Below the pieces are notes generated by a model. The model was not told the DNA's origin. It saw only the letters and a program-made list of their open reading frames with translations, and did not search any database. Shown one piece after another: positions 8,374 to 16,503 of a DNA stretch of 64,000 bases. Both the position numbers and the translations under genes were made by a program. Numbering within the stretch: position 1 is the stretch's first letter; each line of letters starts with the position of its first letter. The DNA lies in NCBI RefSeq assembly GCF_016107555.1, contig NZ_JABASU010000007.1:47441-111440 (forward strand), written 5' to 3'. The stretch comes from Psychrobacter celer (GTDB lineage Bacteria > Pseudomonadota > Gammaproteobacteria > Pseudomonadales > Moraxellaceae).

Positions 8374-8419
8374 GCACTACATATAGCGTATTTGTTAGTA
8401 GGTAGGCACAATATAGCGG
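8374..8419. promoter_or_regulatory. Pair of NrdR-box-like sequences upstream of nrdA
   Basis: The known NrdR box is a 16-base AT-rich palindrome (acaCwAtATaTwGtgt). The sequence at 8374-8389 matches at 13 of 16 positions by my alignment. A second, weaker match (about 10 of 16) lies at 8404-8419. Both contain ATATAGCG and are 30 bases apart, close to the usual three-turn spacing of tandem NrdR boxes. NrdR represses nrd genes when dATP is high. The nrdR gene itself is not in the window. Confidence 0.55.
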
Positions 8420-8652
8420 GAAATTTTTGAAAATGCTATATTGATTTTAGTGGCAATCTATGTTGCTAAGAGGTTGCCGAGGCCGCCAATTTTGGCAAAG
8501 GGTGATGGCATAAGGGTTAGGGGCGAATAGCCTCGTGGATAATTTTTTTTGTAAAAATGTGGTAGACATTTACTTTTTATTGCCGCCCAAAAAATTGATC
8601 TATAGCCTTGTTTTGCAGCTGCACGATGCGGATGCAGATTGTACAGCAGACC

Positions 8653-8685
8653 ATAAAAAATCGCCACTCATATGAGTGACGATTT
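8653..8685 (-). terminator. Intrinsic terminator after the DUF493 gene
   Basis: Read on the minus strand, AAATCG-TCACTC-ATAT-GAGTGG-CGATTT forms a nearly perfect hairpin followed directly by TTTTTTA. It lies about 75 bases after the stop of the gene at 8760. A 69-codon open frame on the minus strand runs from here to 8458 but has no ribosome binding site and is not called as a gene. Confidence 0.75.
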
Positions 8686-8759
8686 AGACGAAAAACGGAC
8701 TGGTTTTTTTAAAAGTCCATCAGCTCGTCGGTTAGCAGCGCTTATCGTGACAAAAAGCC

Positions 8760-9137
8760 CTACAACACCATGCGGACAGTCTTGGCGCTATCAAGAGAAG
8801 CATACAGCGTGTTTACTTGCTCAGCTTCGGTCAGATACAGATTGACGCGTGCTGAGTGAAAGCGGCCTGTTTTTGAGGGTTTGACATCTATCGAGGCCAA
8901 ATCAAAATCAGGGAACTGACTACCGAGGATAAGCTTGACTTCGTTAAGTAAGGTCTCATGCTCGCCTTCATGACCGATGATGCTCATCGGGTAGTTCATC
9001 GGAAAGTCCCACAGCTCTGGGTTTTGGATATCGGTTTTTTTGCCTTTTAGCACACCGTCATTAGGGGTTAGGTTAGTGACATTGACCGCTCGGTGAGCAG
9101 TCGGGTTTTGGCCGTTATCTTTTGGGTCGTCACTCAT
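8760..9137 (-). CDS. DUF493 (YbeD-like) family protein
   Basis: A 125-residue protein. The C-terminal 85 residues match the DUF493/YbeD fold, an ACT-like small domain: LWDFPMNYPMSIIGHEG, then VKPSKTGRFHSARVNLYLTEAEQVNTLYASLD and a final TVRMVL. YbeD is usually next to lipB and has no firm function; it has been suggested to be regulatory. The N-terminal 35 residues are polar and probably disordered. GAGG lies 7 bases before the ATG. Confidence 0.88.
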   Translation of the reverse strand: MSDDPKDNGQNPTAHRAVNVTNLTPNDGVLKGKKTDIQNPELWDFPMNYPMSIIGHEGEHETLLNEVKLILGSQFPDFDLASIDVKPSKTGRFHSARVNLYLTEAEQVNTLYASLDSAKTVRMVL

Positions 9138-9218
9138 AATCTTGCCTCGCTGTTATAAAAATACATTGTTCTGTTTATGATGGCGCAGCTGGTATTATTC
9201 AAGTGTCTTTGGCCACAG

Positions 9219-9917
9219 CTACTTTTTATACCCACAAATAGCCACATAATCACCGCGATCATACCCTTCGATGACCTCTTGCACTTGGTCATTGGCATAC
9301 ATAGGGTGGGTCAGTAGGGTCTGCGCGTATTGCAAGTCGGTAAAGCCATTGGCCTGCATCAGTTTGATTTTTTCATCAGTGGTGCGCCAATTGGCAGAGC
9401 GGACCAACTCGATAGGATAGGGGTTGGCAGGGGAGATGTGCGCGAGCAGGGGATGCGCCCAGCTATCTACCGCACTGGCCAGATTATAAAGACTGGCAAA
9501 GCCGCTTTCTTTTGGGACGTCAATGAGGATAAGTTTGCCGCCAGTCTTTAGCGCGTCAAAGGCTTTGTTGATACATAAGTCCAAGTCGCTGATATAGCTG
9601 ACACTGCCGTTAAACATAATGATGTCAAATTTATTGGGCGCAATCTCACTGGTTTCGGCAGGGCTGATATCTACTAGCAAGCCGCGTTTTTCAGCGATTT
9701 TTGCCATATCTGTTGACGGCTCGATGCCGTGTTTGATGTGGATGTCATAATCCTTGGCCAGTAGCATCTCAAACAGACCACTACCGCAGCCGATAGACAG
9801 TATCTCACTGTCCTTATCCAAAAAGTGCGCCACTAGCTTTAGCTCGCTGGCCAGTAAGTTTTGGTTGTCCAAAAACCAGCTGTCGTATGCGCTGGCGTGC
9901 TCATCAAATGCTGCCAT
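9219..9917 (-). CDS. Class I SAM-dependent methyltransferase
   Basis: A 232-residue predicted methyltransferase of unknown substrate. The start at 9917 is chosen because AAGGAGAG lies about 7 bases before it; a frame open to 9956 lacks one. Motif I is ILSIGCGSGLFEMLLAK (SAM binding), followed by HGIEPSTDM, and motif IV is FDIIMFNGSVSYISDL. The later GGKLILIDVPK stretch is the usual strand after the SAM site. It resembles small-molecule or UbiE-like methyltransferases more than rRNA or protein enzymes. It is a stand-alone gene on the same strand as its neighbours. Confidence 0.85.
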   Translation of the reverse strand: MAAFDEHASAYDSWFLDNQNLLASELKLVAHFLDKDSEILSIGCGSGLFEMLLAKDYDIHIKHGIEPSTDMAKIAEKRGLLVDISPAETSEIAPNKFDIIMFNGSVSYISDLDLCINKAFDALKTGGKLILIDVPKESGFASLYNLASAVDSWAHPLLAHISPANPYPIELVRSANWRTTDEKIKLMQANGFTDLQYAQTLLTHPMYANDQVQEVIEGYDRGDYVAICGYKK

Positions 9918-10043
9918 AAAATCTCTCCTTGAGGGTGGTTGTTGTTTTATCATCAATTTTAAATAAAATGAATGTATAAGATACGATGCGAGTAGGACTA
10001 TCGCTGATTTAAAGTCGGTGAATCATACTATAAAAAATACAGT

Positions 10044-10691
10044 CTAAGACAAGTCCAACGCCTGCTGCCAAAAGCTGACTTCCATCCGCGCGGCGGTGTC
10101 AAATAAGCGCTGGAACTTATCGGCCTGTGCTGTGCTGGCATCTGCCAATAGCAGGTCAATCTGTGCTTCGTTTTGCGCGGTAATGGCCTGAAAGTCATCG
10201 CTAGAAAAGACATCAATCCAAGGCTGATAAGGGTTGCCGGCGATAAATCCAGCTTGTTTAATGCGCTTGCCAATCTCTCCGTAACCCATCAGACAAGGCG
10301 CAATTGCGGCATACAGCGCCGCCAAAGAGCCTGACATGGCAGCGTCTAATATATAGCGGCTATAGGCGATGGTAACAGCAGATTCAGGCGCACCCTCGAC
10401 CTCGTGCAAAGGGATATCCCAAAGACGGCAAAAGTCTAGATACATGCCGATCTCCATATCGAGCATGGCGTTTAGCCCTGCTTGACCGACGCGCATTTGT
10501 GCCAGTGTGTCGCTCTTATACACGCTCAGCGCCATCACGCGAGCATAGTGAATTAAGTATAGGTAGTCTTGGACAAGGTAGTGGCGAAAGCTATCAGGGG
10601 CGAGGGTGCCGTCGGCCAATTGTTTGACAAAGTCATGCTGAATATAGTCATCCCACGTGGGGCAGCGGTGACGTAGTGTTTGGTAGTTCAT
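10044..10691 (-). CDS. tenA: TenA-family aminopyrimidine aminohydrolase (thiaminase II)
   Basis: A 215-residue TenA protein. In this family the enzyme releases the hydroxymethylpyrimidine moiety from degraded thiamine for salvage. The all-helical fold starts with CPTWDDYIQHDFVKQLADGTL, and FRHYLVQDYLYLIHYARV is typical. The catalytic cysteine lies in APCLMGYGEIG, and the late glutamate lies in MEVSFWQQAL. A TPP riboswitch 135 bases upstream on the same strand confirms the link to thiamine. It is the only thiamine gene visible here. Confidence 0.95.
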   Translation of the reverse strand: MNYQTLRHRCPTWDDYIQHDFVKQLADGTLAPDSFRHYLVQDYLYLIHYARVMALSVYKSDTLAQMRVGQAGLNAMLDMEIGMYLDFCRLWDIPLHEVEGAPESAVTIAYSRYILDAAMSGSLAALYAAIAPCLMGYGEIGKRIKQAGFIAGNPYQPWIDVFSSDDFQAITAQNEAQIDLLLADASTAQADKFQRLFDTAARMEVSFWQQALDLS

Positions 10692-10825
10692 GGTTTTTAC
10701 TTACCTTTATAAAATACCAGTAAGCAAAGCGTAGGGCGCATAGGTGAAAAGACATGACTCGTTTGCCAGTCTAAATAACATAGATTGGCAAGTTGTGGCG
10801 TCAATGTGACTTATATATCGGCACG

Positions 10826-10921
10826 CTTGTTTCCTACGTCAGTGCTAACTGCATCAGGTTCGCGGGTAACTCTCAGCCATGATTTTGATTGACGACAAAA
10901 AAATCAAAGCACCCCGACAAG
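10826..10921 (-). ncRNA. TPP riboswitch (THI element) upstream of tenA
   Basis: On the minus strand the conserved blocks appear in order: GGGGTGCTTTGA, a variable stem, GGCTGAGAGTTACCC, GCGAACCTGATGCAG, and TTAGCACTGACGTAGGAAAC. These are the pyrimidine-sensing CTGAGA helix and the pyrophosphate-binding GAACCTGAT helix of the THI element. It would turn down tenA when thiamine pyrophosphate is plentiful. The region between the aptamer and tenA (10692-10825) holds the expression platform; I see no strong T-tract terminator, so control may act on translation. Confidence 0.95.
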
Positions 10922-11032
10922 GTTTGTTTTTAAGGTTTATTTTTTAATAATAGCGATAAAATAGCGTTTAAAGTAAATCCGCTCTATGATAGGCGAGAAC
11001 AGCCACCATTAGCAAGTGATGCTCAAATAACC

Positions 11033-11172
11033 ATATAGTTAGCTGGATGTAAAACTGTTATAGATTTAAACGCGCTACTGGTATAAATTTTACTTGCGTG
11101 CTGCGTTCCCAGAGGCTGCGCAAAATTCATCCCAGTAGCGCTATGACATTTTAGAGTGTATCGACTATATAT
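11033..11172. repeat. Palindromic MITE-like repeat, copy 1
   Basis: A roughly 140-base imperfect palindrome. The inner arms are GCGCTACTGGTATAAATTTT on the left and AAAATTCATCCCAGTAGCGC on the right. The outer arms are ATATAGTTAG on the left and TCGACTATAT on the right. The centre contains GTGCTGCGTTCCCAGAGGC. Two related copies lie at 21397 and 21567. It has no coding capacity and lies between the TPP riboswitch and rpoD. Confidence 0.75.
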
Positions 11173-11195
11173 AAAAGTGACCTAGATTTAAAAAT

Positions 11196-11360
11196 CTATT
11201 TTTTTGTCAGCTGTTTAATAGTAGTGTGATAAAGCATGAGCATGGCTTTAAAACGCCGCTCATACAGTCCTTCTGCATACAGCAGCTCCACACTTAAGCT
11301 GTCGATCACGCCCAGATATGCATCAGTATACAGCGCTAGCTGTGCTAGGTGGTTATACGC
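11196..11360 (-). pseudogene. Decayed coding remnant (C-terminal fragment of an unidentified protein)
   Basis: A 54-codon open frame with protein-like composition but no start codon near its beginning and no ribosome binding site. It reads through QLALYTDAYLGVIDSLSVEL and then LYERRFKAMLMLYHTTIKQL before a stop at 11196. The sequence looks like a helical C-terminus, not random translation. It is cut off upstream by an in-frame stop at 11361 and sits next to the palindromic repeat. I cannot name the parent family. Confidence 0.45.
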
Positions 11361-11532
11361 TCAATAATACATAAAGGCAATGATTTTTTGAATGAAATGC
11401 TTTTGAGAGGATAGATGATGAGGTACAAAGACGGTTTATTGATTAATCAATGAAAGCTGTATGGTATCTATCAATAAGTAGACATAATGAATAAGCGGCC
11501 TCGACACATAGACCGACACAATGAGTAGACAC

Positions 11533-11561
11533 AAAAAAAGCTGAGATATACTCAGCTTTTT
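11533..11561 (-). terminator. Intrinsic terminator after rpoD
   Basis: On the minus strand AAAAAGCTGAG and CTCAGCTTTTTTT form a hairpin with a 5-base loop and a T-tract, about 70 bases after the rpoD stop. Confidence 0.85.
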
Positions 11562-11630
11562 CATGTTAGCAAAATTATTATTAGCAAATACTTGAGACCT
11601 ATTATCTAGACTCCGTATATCCCTGATAAC

Positions 11631-13583
11631 TTAGTCGTTCTCTAAAAAAGAGCGTAGATGCTCAGAGCGCGAAGGGTGGCGCAGTTTACGCAGAGCTTTT
11701 GCTTCGATCTGACGGATACGCTCACGGGTGACATCGAACTGCTTGCCGACTTCCTCTAGTGTATGATCGGTTGGCATATCGATACCAAAGCGCATTTTTA
11801 ACACGCGCGCTTCACGTTCGGTGAGATTGCCCAATACATCACGTGTCGCTTCTTGTAGGCCAGCTGCTGTGGCATCGTCAACAGGGCTTGAGATGGTACC
11901 ATCTTCGATAAAGTCACCTAGGTGTGAGTCTTCGTCATCACCGATAGGCGTCTCCATCGAGATCGGTTCTTTGGCAATTTTGAGCACTTTACGGACTTTG
12001 ACTTCGTCCATCTCTAAGCGTTCGCCTAGCTCCTCAGGCGTCGGCTCGCGTCCCATCTCCTGTAGCAGCTGACGTGAGACACGGTTTATCTTGTTGATGG
12101 TCTCAATCATGTGCACAGGGATACGGATGGTGCGCGCTTGGTCAGCGATAGAGCGGGTAATCGCCTGACGAATCCACCATGTCGCATAGGTCGAAAACTT
12201 ATAACCGCGGCGATATTCAAACTTATCGACCGCCTTCATCAGACCGATGTTACCTTCTTGGATGAGATCCAAGAACTGTAGACCACGGTTGGTGTATTTT
12301 TTGGCGATAGAGATGACCAGACGTAGGTTGGCCTCGACCATTTCTTTTTTGGCGCGGCGCGCTTTTGCTTCACCGACGGCCATACGGCGGGCGACGTCTT
12401 TCATATCGTGGATTTTCATGTCGAGCTGCTGCTCGTAGTCACGAATGCGGCGCTGCAATAAAATCACATCGTCGGCGACTTTTTCTAGGGTGCCGGCAAA
12501 TGCAGGCTTACCTTTGATACGCTCAATGAGCCAATCGACGTTGGTTTCGTTGCTAGGAAAGGTCTTACGGAACTCGTCACGCGGCATACGACCACGGCGA
12601 ATCACCAAACGCATGATTTGACGCTCTTGCTTACGCACATCGTCATAGACATCGTGCATGATGGCCATGACTTGATCTGATAGGCGGTTATTGAGCTTGA
12701 GCATCATAAAACGCTCTGCCAATAGCGCATAGGCAGCATCTGCTTCGACACTACCACGGCCATAATCAAGCAAGGCTTGTTTGGCTTTGTTAAATAAGTG
12801 CTCGATCTCTTCTAGGCGCAGACGGACTTCTTCTGGATCAAGGCCGCTGGTTTCTTCTTCCGCTTCCTCTTCCACGTCGTCTTCGTCTTCGTCGTCCTCA
12901 TCGTCAAGCGCGGCTGCCTTGGCATTGACCTTGGCTTTGATAACGGGTGGATTTTCTTTTTCTTCTTTGATGCGCTCACGCTCTTCTTTTGCCGCGTCTT
13001 TGGCTTCTTGAGCGGTAATTTTGTCTTCTTCAGTTTCAGGATCTAAGAAACCTGTGATGACATCGGACAGTTTCTTTTCACCATCTTGTACTTTTTGATA
13101 CTCGTCAAGGACGAACTGCACCGTACCTGGCCAGTAAGCCATGGCATGCTGCACGTCGCGGATACCTTCTTCAATACGCTTGGCGATGGCAATCTCGCCT
13201 TCGCGGGTCAACAAATCGACCGTGCCCATCTCGCGCATATACATACGCACAGGGTCAGTGGTGCGACCAGGCTCAGTCTCAACAGAGGCGAGTACAGCCG
13301 CTGCTTCGTCTGCTGCCATGTCATCATCACTTGAGTCATCGTTCATCAAGATGTCATCGGCATCAGGCGCAGATTCGAAGATTTTGATACCAACGTCGGT
13401 TAGCATCTGCACAATATCTTCGATCTGATCGCTTTCGGTAATAGAGTCTGGCAGTTGGTCATTCACCTCAGCATAGGTTAGATACCCCTGCTCTTTACCC
13501 ATTTGGATTAAGGTGGCCAGTTGAGATGTGGACTGAGAAACTGACTTATCTTTCATAAATACTCGCTTACTTGCATCGGACAT
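11631..13583 (-). CDS. rpoD: RNA polymerase primary sigma factor sigma-70
   Basis: The housekeeping sigma factor. It has 650 residues against 613 in E. coli. Region 1.1 is N-terminal. A highly acidic stretch ([18 protein letters not shown], about residues 227-244) lies in the non-conserved region between 1.2 and 2.1. Region 2 is unmistakable ([19 protein letters not shown], then [18 protein letters not shown]). Region 4 ends with [20 protein letters not shown]. The start is uncertain: ATG at 13583 and the in-frame ATG at 13556 both have weak ribosome binding sites. dnaG lies upstream on the same strand, a split form of the rpsU-dnaG-rpoD order, with 617 bases between the genes. Confidence 0.97.
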   Translation of the reverse strand: MSDASKRVFMKDKSVSQSTSQLATLIQMGKEQGYLTYAEVNDQLPDSITESDQIEDIVQMLTDVGIKIFESAPDADDILMNDDSSDDDMAADEAAAVLASVETEPGRTTDPVRMYMREMGTVDLLTREGEIAIAKRIEEGIRDVQHAMAYWPGTVQFVLDEYQKVQDGEKKLSDVITGFLDPETEEDKITAQEAKDAAKEERERIKEEKENPPVIKAKVNAKAAALDDEDDEDEDDVEEEAEEETSGLDPEEVRLRLEEIEHLFNKAKQALLDYGRGSVEADAAYALLAERFMMLKLNNRLSDQVMAIMHDVYDDVRKQERQIMRLVIRRGRMPRDEFRKTFPSNETNVDWLIERIKGKPAFAGTLEKVADDVILLQRRIRDYEQQLDMKIHDMKDVARRMAVGEAKARRAKKEMVEANLRLVISIAKKYTNRGLQFLDLIQEGNIGLMKAVDKFEYRRGYKFSTYATWWIRQAITRSIADQARTIRIPVHMIETINKINRVSRQLLQEMGREPTPEELGERLEMDEVKVRKVLKIAKEPISMETPIGDDEDSHLGDFIEDGTISSPVDDATAAGLQEATRDVLGNLTEREARVLKMRFGIDMPTDHTLEEVGKQFDVTRERIRQIEAKALRKLRHPSRSEHLRSFLEND

Positions 13584-14200
13584 TTTTATATTGTGACTCG
13601 CTATCGCTCTTGGGGTGCGTTGATCTTATCAATCGATTGATCAAAATATGGCGTAGAGGTTGTCAATAATATCAAAAATGAGTGGATATGAATAAAGGCT
13701 CAAAACACTACAATAATTTTGCTAAAAACAGCTAAAAACTTAAAAAACATCAAGTACTAAAACAAGACGCAATATCGGTATTAGGACATACCCTCAATTC
13801 AGTCGATAGTCACACAAATGGGCTAAAAAATGAGGACGCGCCCTAAAATCTATCTAAAGACATCTGCCAATCAGCAGAGAGTAAACAAGGCTGTCAATAC
13901 GCAGCGCCACAGTTTACCACAGACCGCAGTCATCAAGCACGAGGTAGTGATAGTGACCAACGGTTTTTTACTGATTATTTGCGGTCTTTTTATTTAGCCG
14001 CTCATCAAGTCGTGCGCAGGCTATTTGGCATAATCACTAGTAGTGGGGGCGGCGGCCATACTTTTAAAGGGGATGTGCTTTTTTAATAAAAACCAGCGGT
14101 TTTTAGCAGGTCTAATTATTATTTTAAAAAGGCATTTTTAAAGGCATTATTTTTAAAAATAACATTTTCAAAACTGTCATCCCCCATACATCAATCGACC
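13584..14200. other. Long gap between dnaG and rpoD
   Basis: This 617-base stretch presumably holds rpoD promoters. It contains one short repeat-like element (13779-13850, listed separately). A start-less open frame of about 80 codons on the plus strand runs to a stop near 14087. I see no convincing gene. The AT-rich tract at 14100-14180 has repeated TTTTTAAA-type words just after the dnaG stop. Confidence 0.5.
13779..13850. repeat. Short inverted-repeat element with TTAGGGCGYGTCC-type ends
   Basis: The left end reads TTAGGACATACCCTCAATTC. The reverse complement of the right end reads TTAGGGCGCGTCCTCATTTT. They match at 13 of 20 positions, and most differences are transitions. The element is about 72 bases long and non-coding. 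A related TAGGGCGTGTCC / GGCACGCCCTA pair lies at 58117-58170, suggesting a dispersed family or remnants of mobile-element ends. Confidence 0.45.
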
Positions 14201-16348
14201 CTAGACCGTGGTCATCTGTGCTGACTGCTCTGCTTGCTGCGCGCGTAGCCAGTCATTTAGCAGTTGGGTCTGCTTACGGACAATCGCCAGCTTGATATGG
14301 TCAGGGTTTTTTATCAAATCTTGTATTTTTTTCTTCATGCTGCGCTCAAGTAGCTGGCTGACCAGCTCTTCAATGAGACCATCGAGGCTTAAGATATTGC
14401 GCGCTGTCAAGGCGCGATAAAAACCACTCCAGCTACGGCTTAGGTTTTCTTGCGTGCTGGGCTGGAGATTTGACATGACAAAATGAGCAGCCGCGTTTAC
14501 ATCTGCAGGCAAGTACTTTAAGCAGCGCGTGATGGTACTGACGATATCCAGCAATTCGTTATCTTGCAAGTCTTGCCACGCCAAAGGCCGCAAGGTATCG
14601 GCTGAGGTTTTTTGTCTGATATGGGCAGGTAGCTGCAAATCATGAATACCTGCCTGCCGCCAAATCGACTCTATTGGGTCATCGAGCAACGCCCGCGGCT
14701 GAAACAAAAAACACAGCTGCAACTGCTGGCTGATGGTCATCTCACCATCAAAATCTAGCAGCGCATCTTTGGCGTCTTTGTTTTGGTTGCGTCTGCCGCC
14801 AAGCTTTTGGTAAATATCGTTGTTTAGCAAGTAACGAAAGCTACTGCCTTTGGGCAGTGCCGCGGTCAATGAGCGCACTTGCGACATCAGCTTGGCTTTG
14901 CCTTCTGCCAAGGATAAATCGTGGCGCTCACTGAGATAGGCAAAAATATACTGCGACAATGGCATGGCGTTTACGATTTGCTCGCGCATGGCATCGCTAC
15001 CCTGAGCCTTGATAAAGGTATCAGGATCATGGCCATTGGGCAGGGTCAAAAAGCGCAGCTCTTTGTCGTCACTGAGTACCGGCAGTGCCACCTCAAGGGT
15101 GCGCCAAGCCGCTTTTTGTCCTGCGCTATCGCCATCGAAGCTCAGGGTGAGGGTCGGGTTGAGCGTTAGTAATCGCGATATCTGGCTTTCATTAATGGCG
15201 GTGCCCATGGACGCCACCGCGCCATAGATGCCAACTTGGTAGAGAGCTATGACATCCATATAGCCTTCGACCACCAGCCAGCTGTCGGCGCGCTGCTGGC
15301 GAGATTCATAGTAACCATACAGCACATGCTGCTTATGGAATACAGGCGAGTCTGAGGAGTTGATGTATTTGGGTTTTACCTCGTCATCGAGCGCTCGACC
15401 GCCAAAGCCGATGGTGCGCCCTTGGTTGTCTCGAATTGGAAAAATCACCCGATCACGTAGTAAGTCGTAGTCGCGGCCAGACTCAGATTGCCGCACCAGT
15501 CCTAGGGCTTTTAGGCCTTCGATATCCTGCGGAAACTGATGCTCAAGGTGCTGCCAGCCAAAGGGCGCGTAGCCAAGACCAAAGGTCTCAAATGTATCCT
15601 CTGTGATACCGCGTGACAAAAAATAGTGCTTGGCATGCGGATGCGTGGTCAGATTGTGCTGATAAAACTGCTGGATTTGTTCGAGCAGATCGTACAAGTT
15701 ACCTTCTTGATCAAGCGCCCCGTCATTGATACTGTTGACACTATCAAAACCCATACCACTATCTGAGTCGCTTAGCCAAGCGGGCGGGTAGCTGGCGTCG
15801 TTTGGGTAGTCTGAGCCATAGTCCTCTGCTGCATAAGGGGCCAAGTCATAGGCGGCTAAGGGTGGGTAATCGTCATAGCCATGGCTATCGTGGGCCGGCT
15901 GTTCGGCATAGTGGGTAGGATTTGTTTGCTCTTGATTATCAAAAGACCTATGTGGTGATGAGGGACTATCAGCTTGTGACTTGCTAATTGGCCGCGCCGC
16001 TGATTTAGTAGTAGGCGGCTGCTTGGTGCGCTGATAGCTCACATTTCGCTGTTCTTCTTGCGGGACTTCAATGCCCGTTTGTTTGGATAGCTCATTGACC
16101 GCTTCAATAAAGGTAAGGCTTTCATAATCACGCAAAAAACTGATGGCATTGCCGCCGACACCACAGCCAAAGCAGTGATAAATGTTTTTTTGTGGATTGA
16201 CATAAAACGACGGCGATTTTTCGCCATGAAAGGGGCAGCAGCCTTTATACTCATTACCTGCACGTTTGAGCGTGGTATGACGACCAATGATACTGATCAA
16301 GTCAGCTTGGCTGTTTAGTTGCTCAAGGATATGGTTAGGGATGCTCAT
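14201..16348 (-). CDS. dnaG: DNA primase
   Basis: Makes RNA primers at the replication fork. The N-terminal zinc-binding domain carries Cys38, His41, Cys59 and Cys62 (CPFHGEKSPSF and YHCFGCG). The catalytic TOPRIM part shows GFGGRAL, WLVVEGYMDVIALYQVG and LSFDGDSAGQKAAWR. The C-terminal helicase-binding domain ends the protein. At 715 residues it is about 100 longer than most DnaG proteins. The extra length is a Ser/Pro/Asp/Tyr-rich insert at about residues 100-215, between the zinc domain and the polymerase core. The insert looks disordered. Confidence 0.97.
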   Translation of the reverse strand: MSIPNHILEQLNSQADLISIIGRHTTLKRAGNEYKGCCPFHGEKSPSFYVNPQKNIYHCFGCGVGGNAISFLRDYESLTFIEAVNELSKQTGIEVPQEEQRNVSYQRTKQPPTTKSAARPISKSQADSPSSPHRSFDNQEQTNPTHYAEQPAHDSHGYDDYPPLAAYDLAPYAAEDYGSDYPNDASYPPAWLSDSDSGMGFDSVNSINDGALDQEGNLYDLLEQIQQFYQHNLTTHPHAKHYFLSRGITEDTFETFGLGYAPFGWQHLEHQFPQDIEGLKALGLVRQSESGRDYDLLRDRVIFPIRDNQGRTIGFGGRALDDEVKPKYINSSDSPVFHKQHVLYGYYESRQQRADSWLVVEGYMDVIALYQVGIYGAVASMGTAINESQISRLLTLNPTLTLSFDGDSAGQKAAWRTLEVALPVLSDDKELRFLTLPNGHDPDTFIKAQGSDAMREQIVNAMPLSQYIFAYLSERHDLSLAEGKAKLMSQVRSLTAALPKGSSFRYLLNNDIYQKLGGRRNQNKDAKDALLDFDGEMTISQQLQLCFLFQPRALLDDPIESIWRQAGIHDLQLPAHIRQKTSADTLRPLAWQDLQDNELLDIVSTITRCLKYLPADVNAAAHFVMSNLQPSTQENLSRSWSGFYRALTARNILSLDGLIEELVSQLLERSMKKKIQDLIKNPDHIKLAIVRKQTQLLNDWLRAQQAEQSAQMTTV

Positions 16349-16503
16349 ACAAAAAACAGTTTACCATAGGTCAGTGGTTTTGATGGATATATGTGTCTAT
16401 ATGCGTTTATGCGCGTCTGGCTATCATACAAAAACAGAAAAATAAGGCCAACAATGTGTTGACCTTATTTTATGATGTCAGAAACTGTGGGCTAAAAAAC
16501 CGC

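Noticed and set aside
8458..8667. A 69-codon minus-strand open frame between nrdA and the DUF493 gene
   Set aside because: No ribosome binding site. It begins inside the terminator of the DUF493 gene, and its composition looks random. The DNA may be a decayed or repeat-like segment, but there is no second copy in the window.
13846..14087. About 80-codon plus-strand open frame in the dnaG-rpoD gap
   Set aside because: It has no start codon near its beginning and no ribosome binding site. Its sequence is unlike a folded protein, so it is treated as chance.
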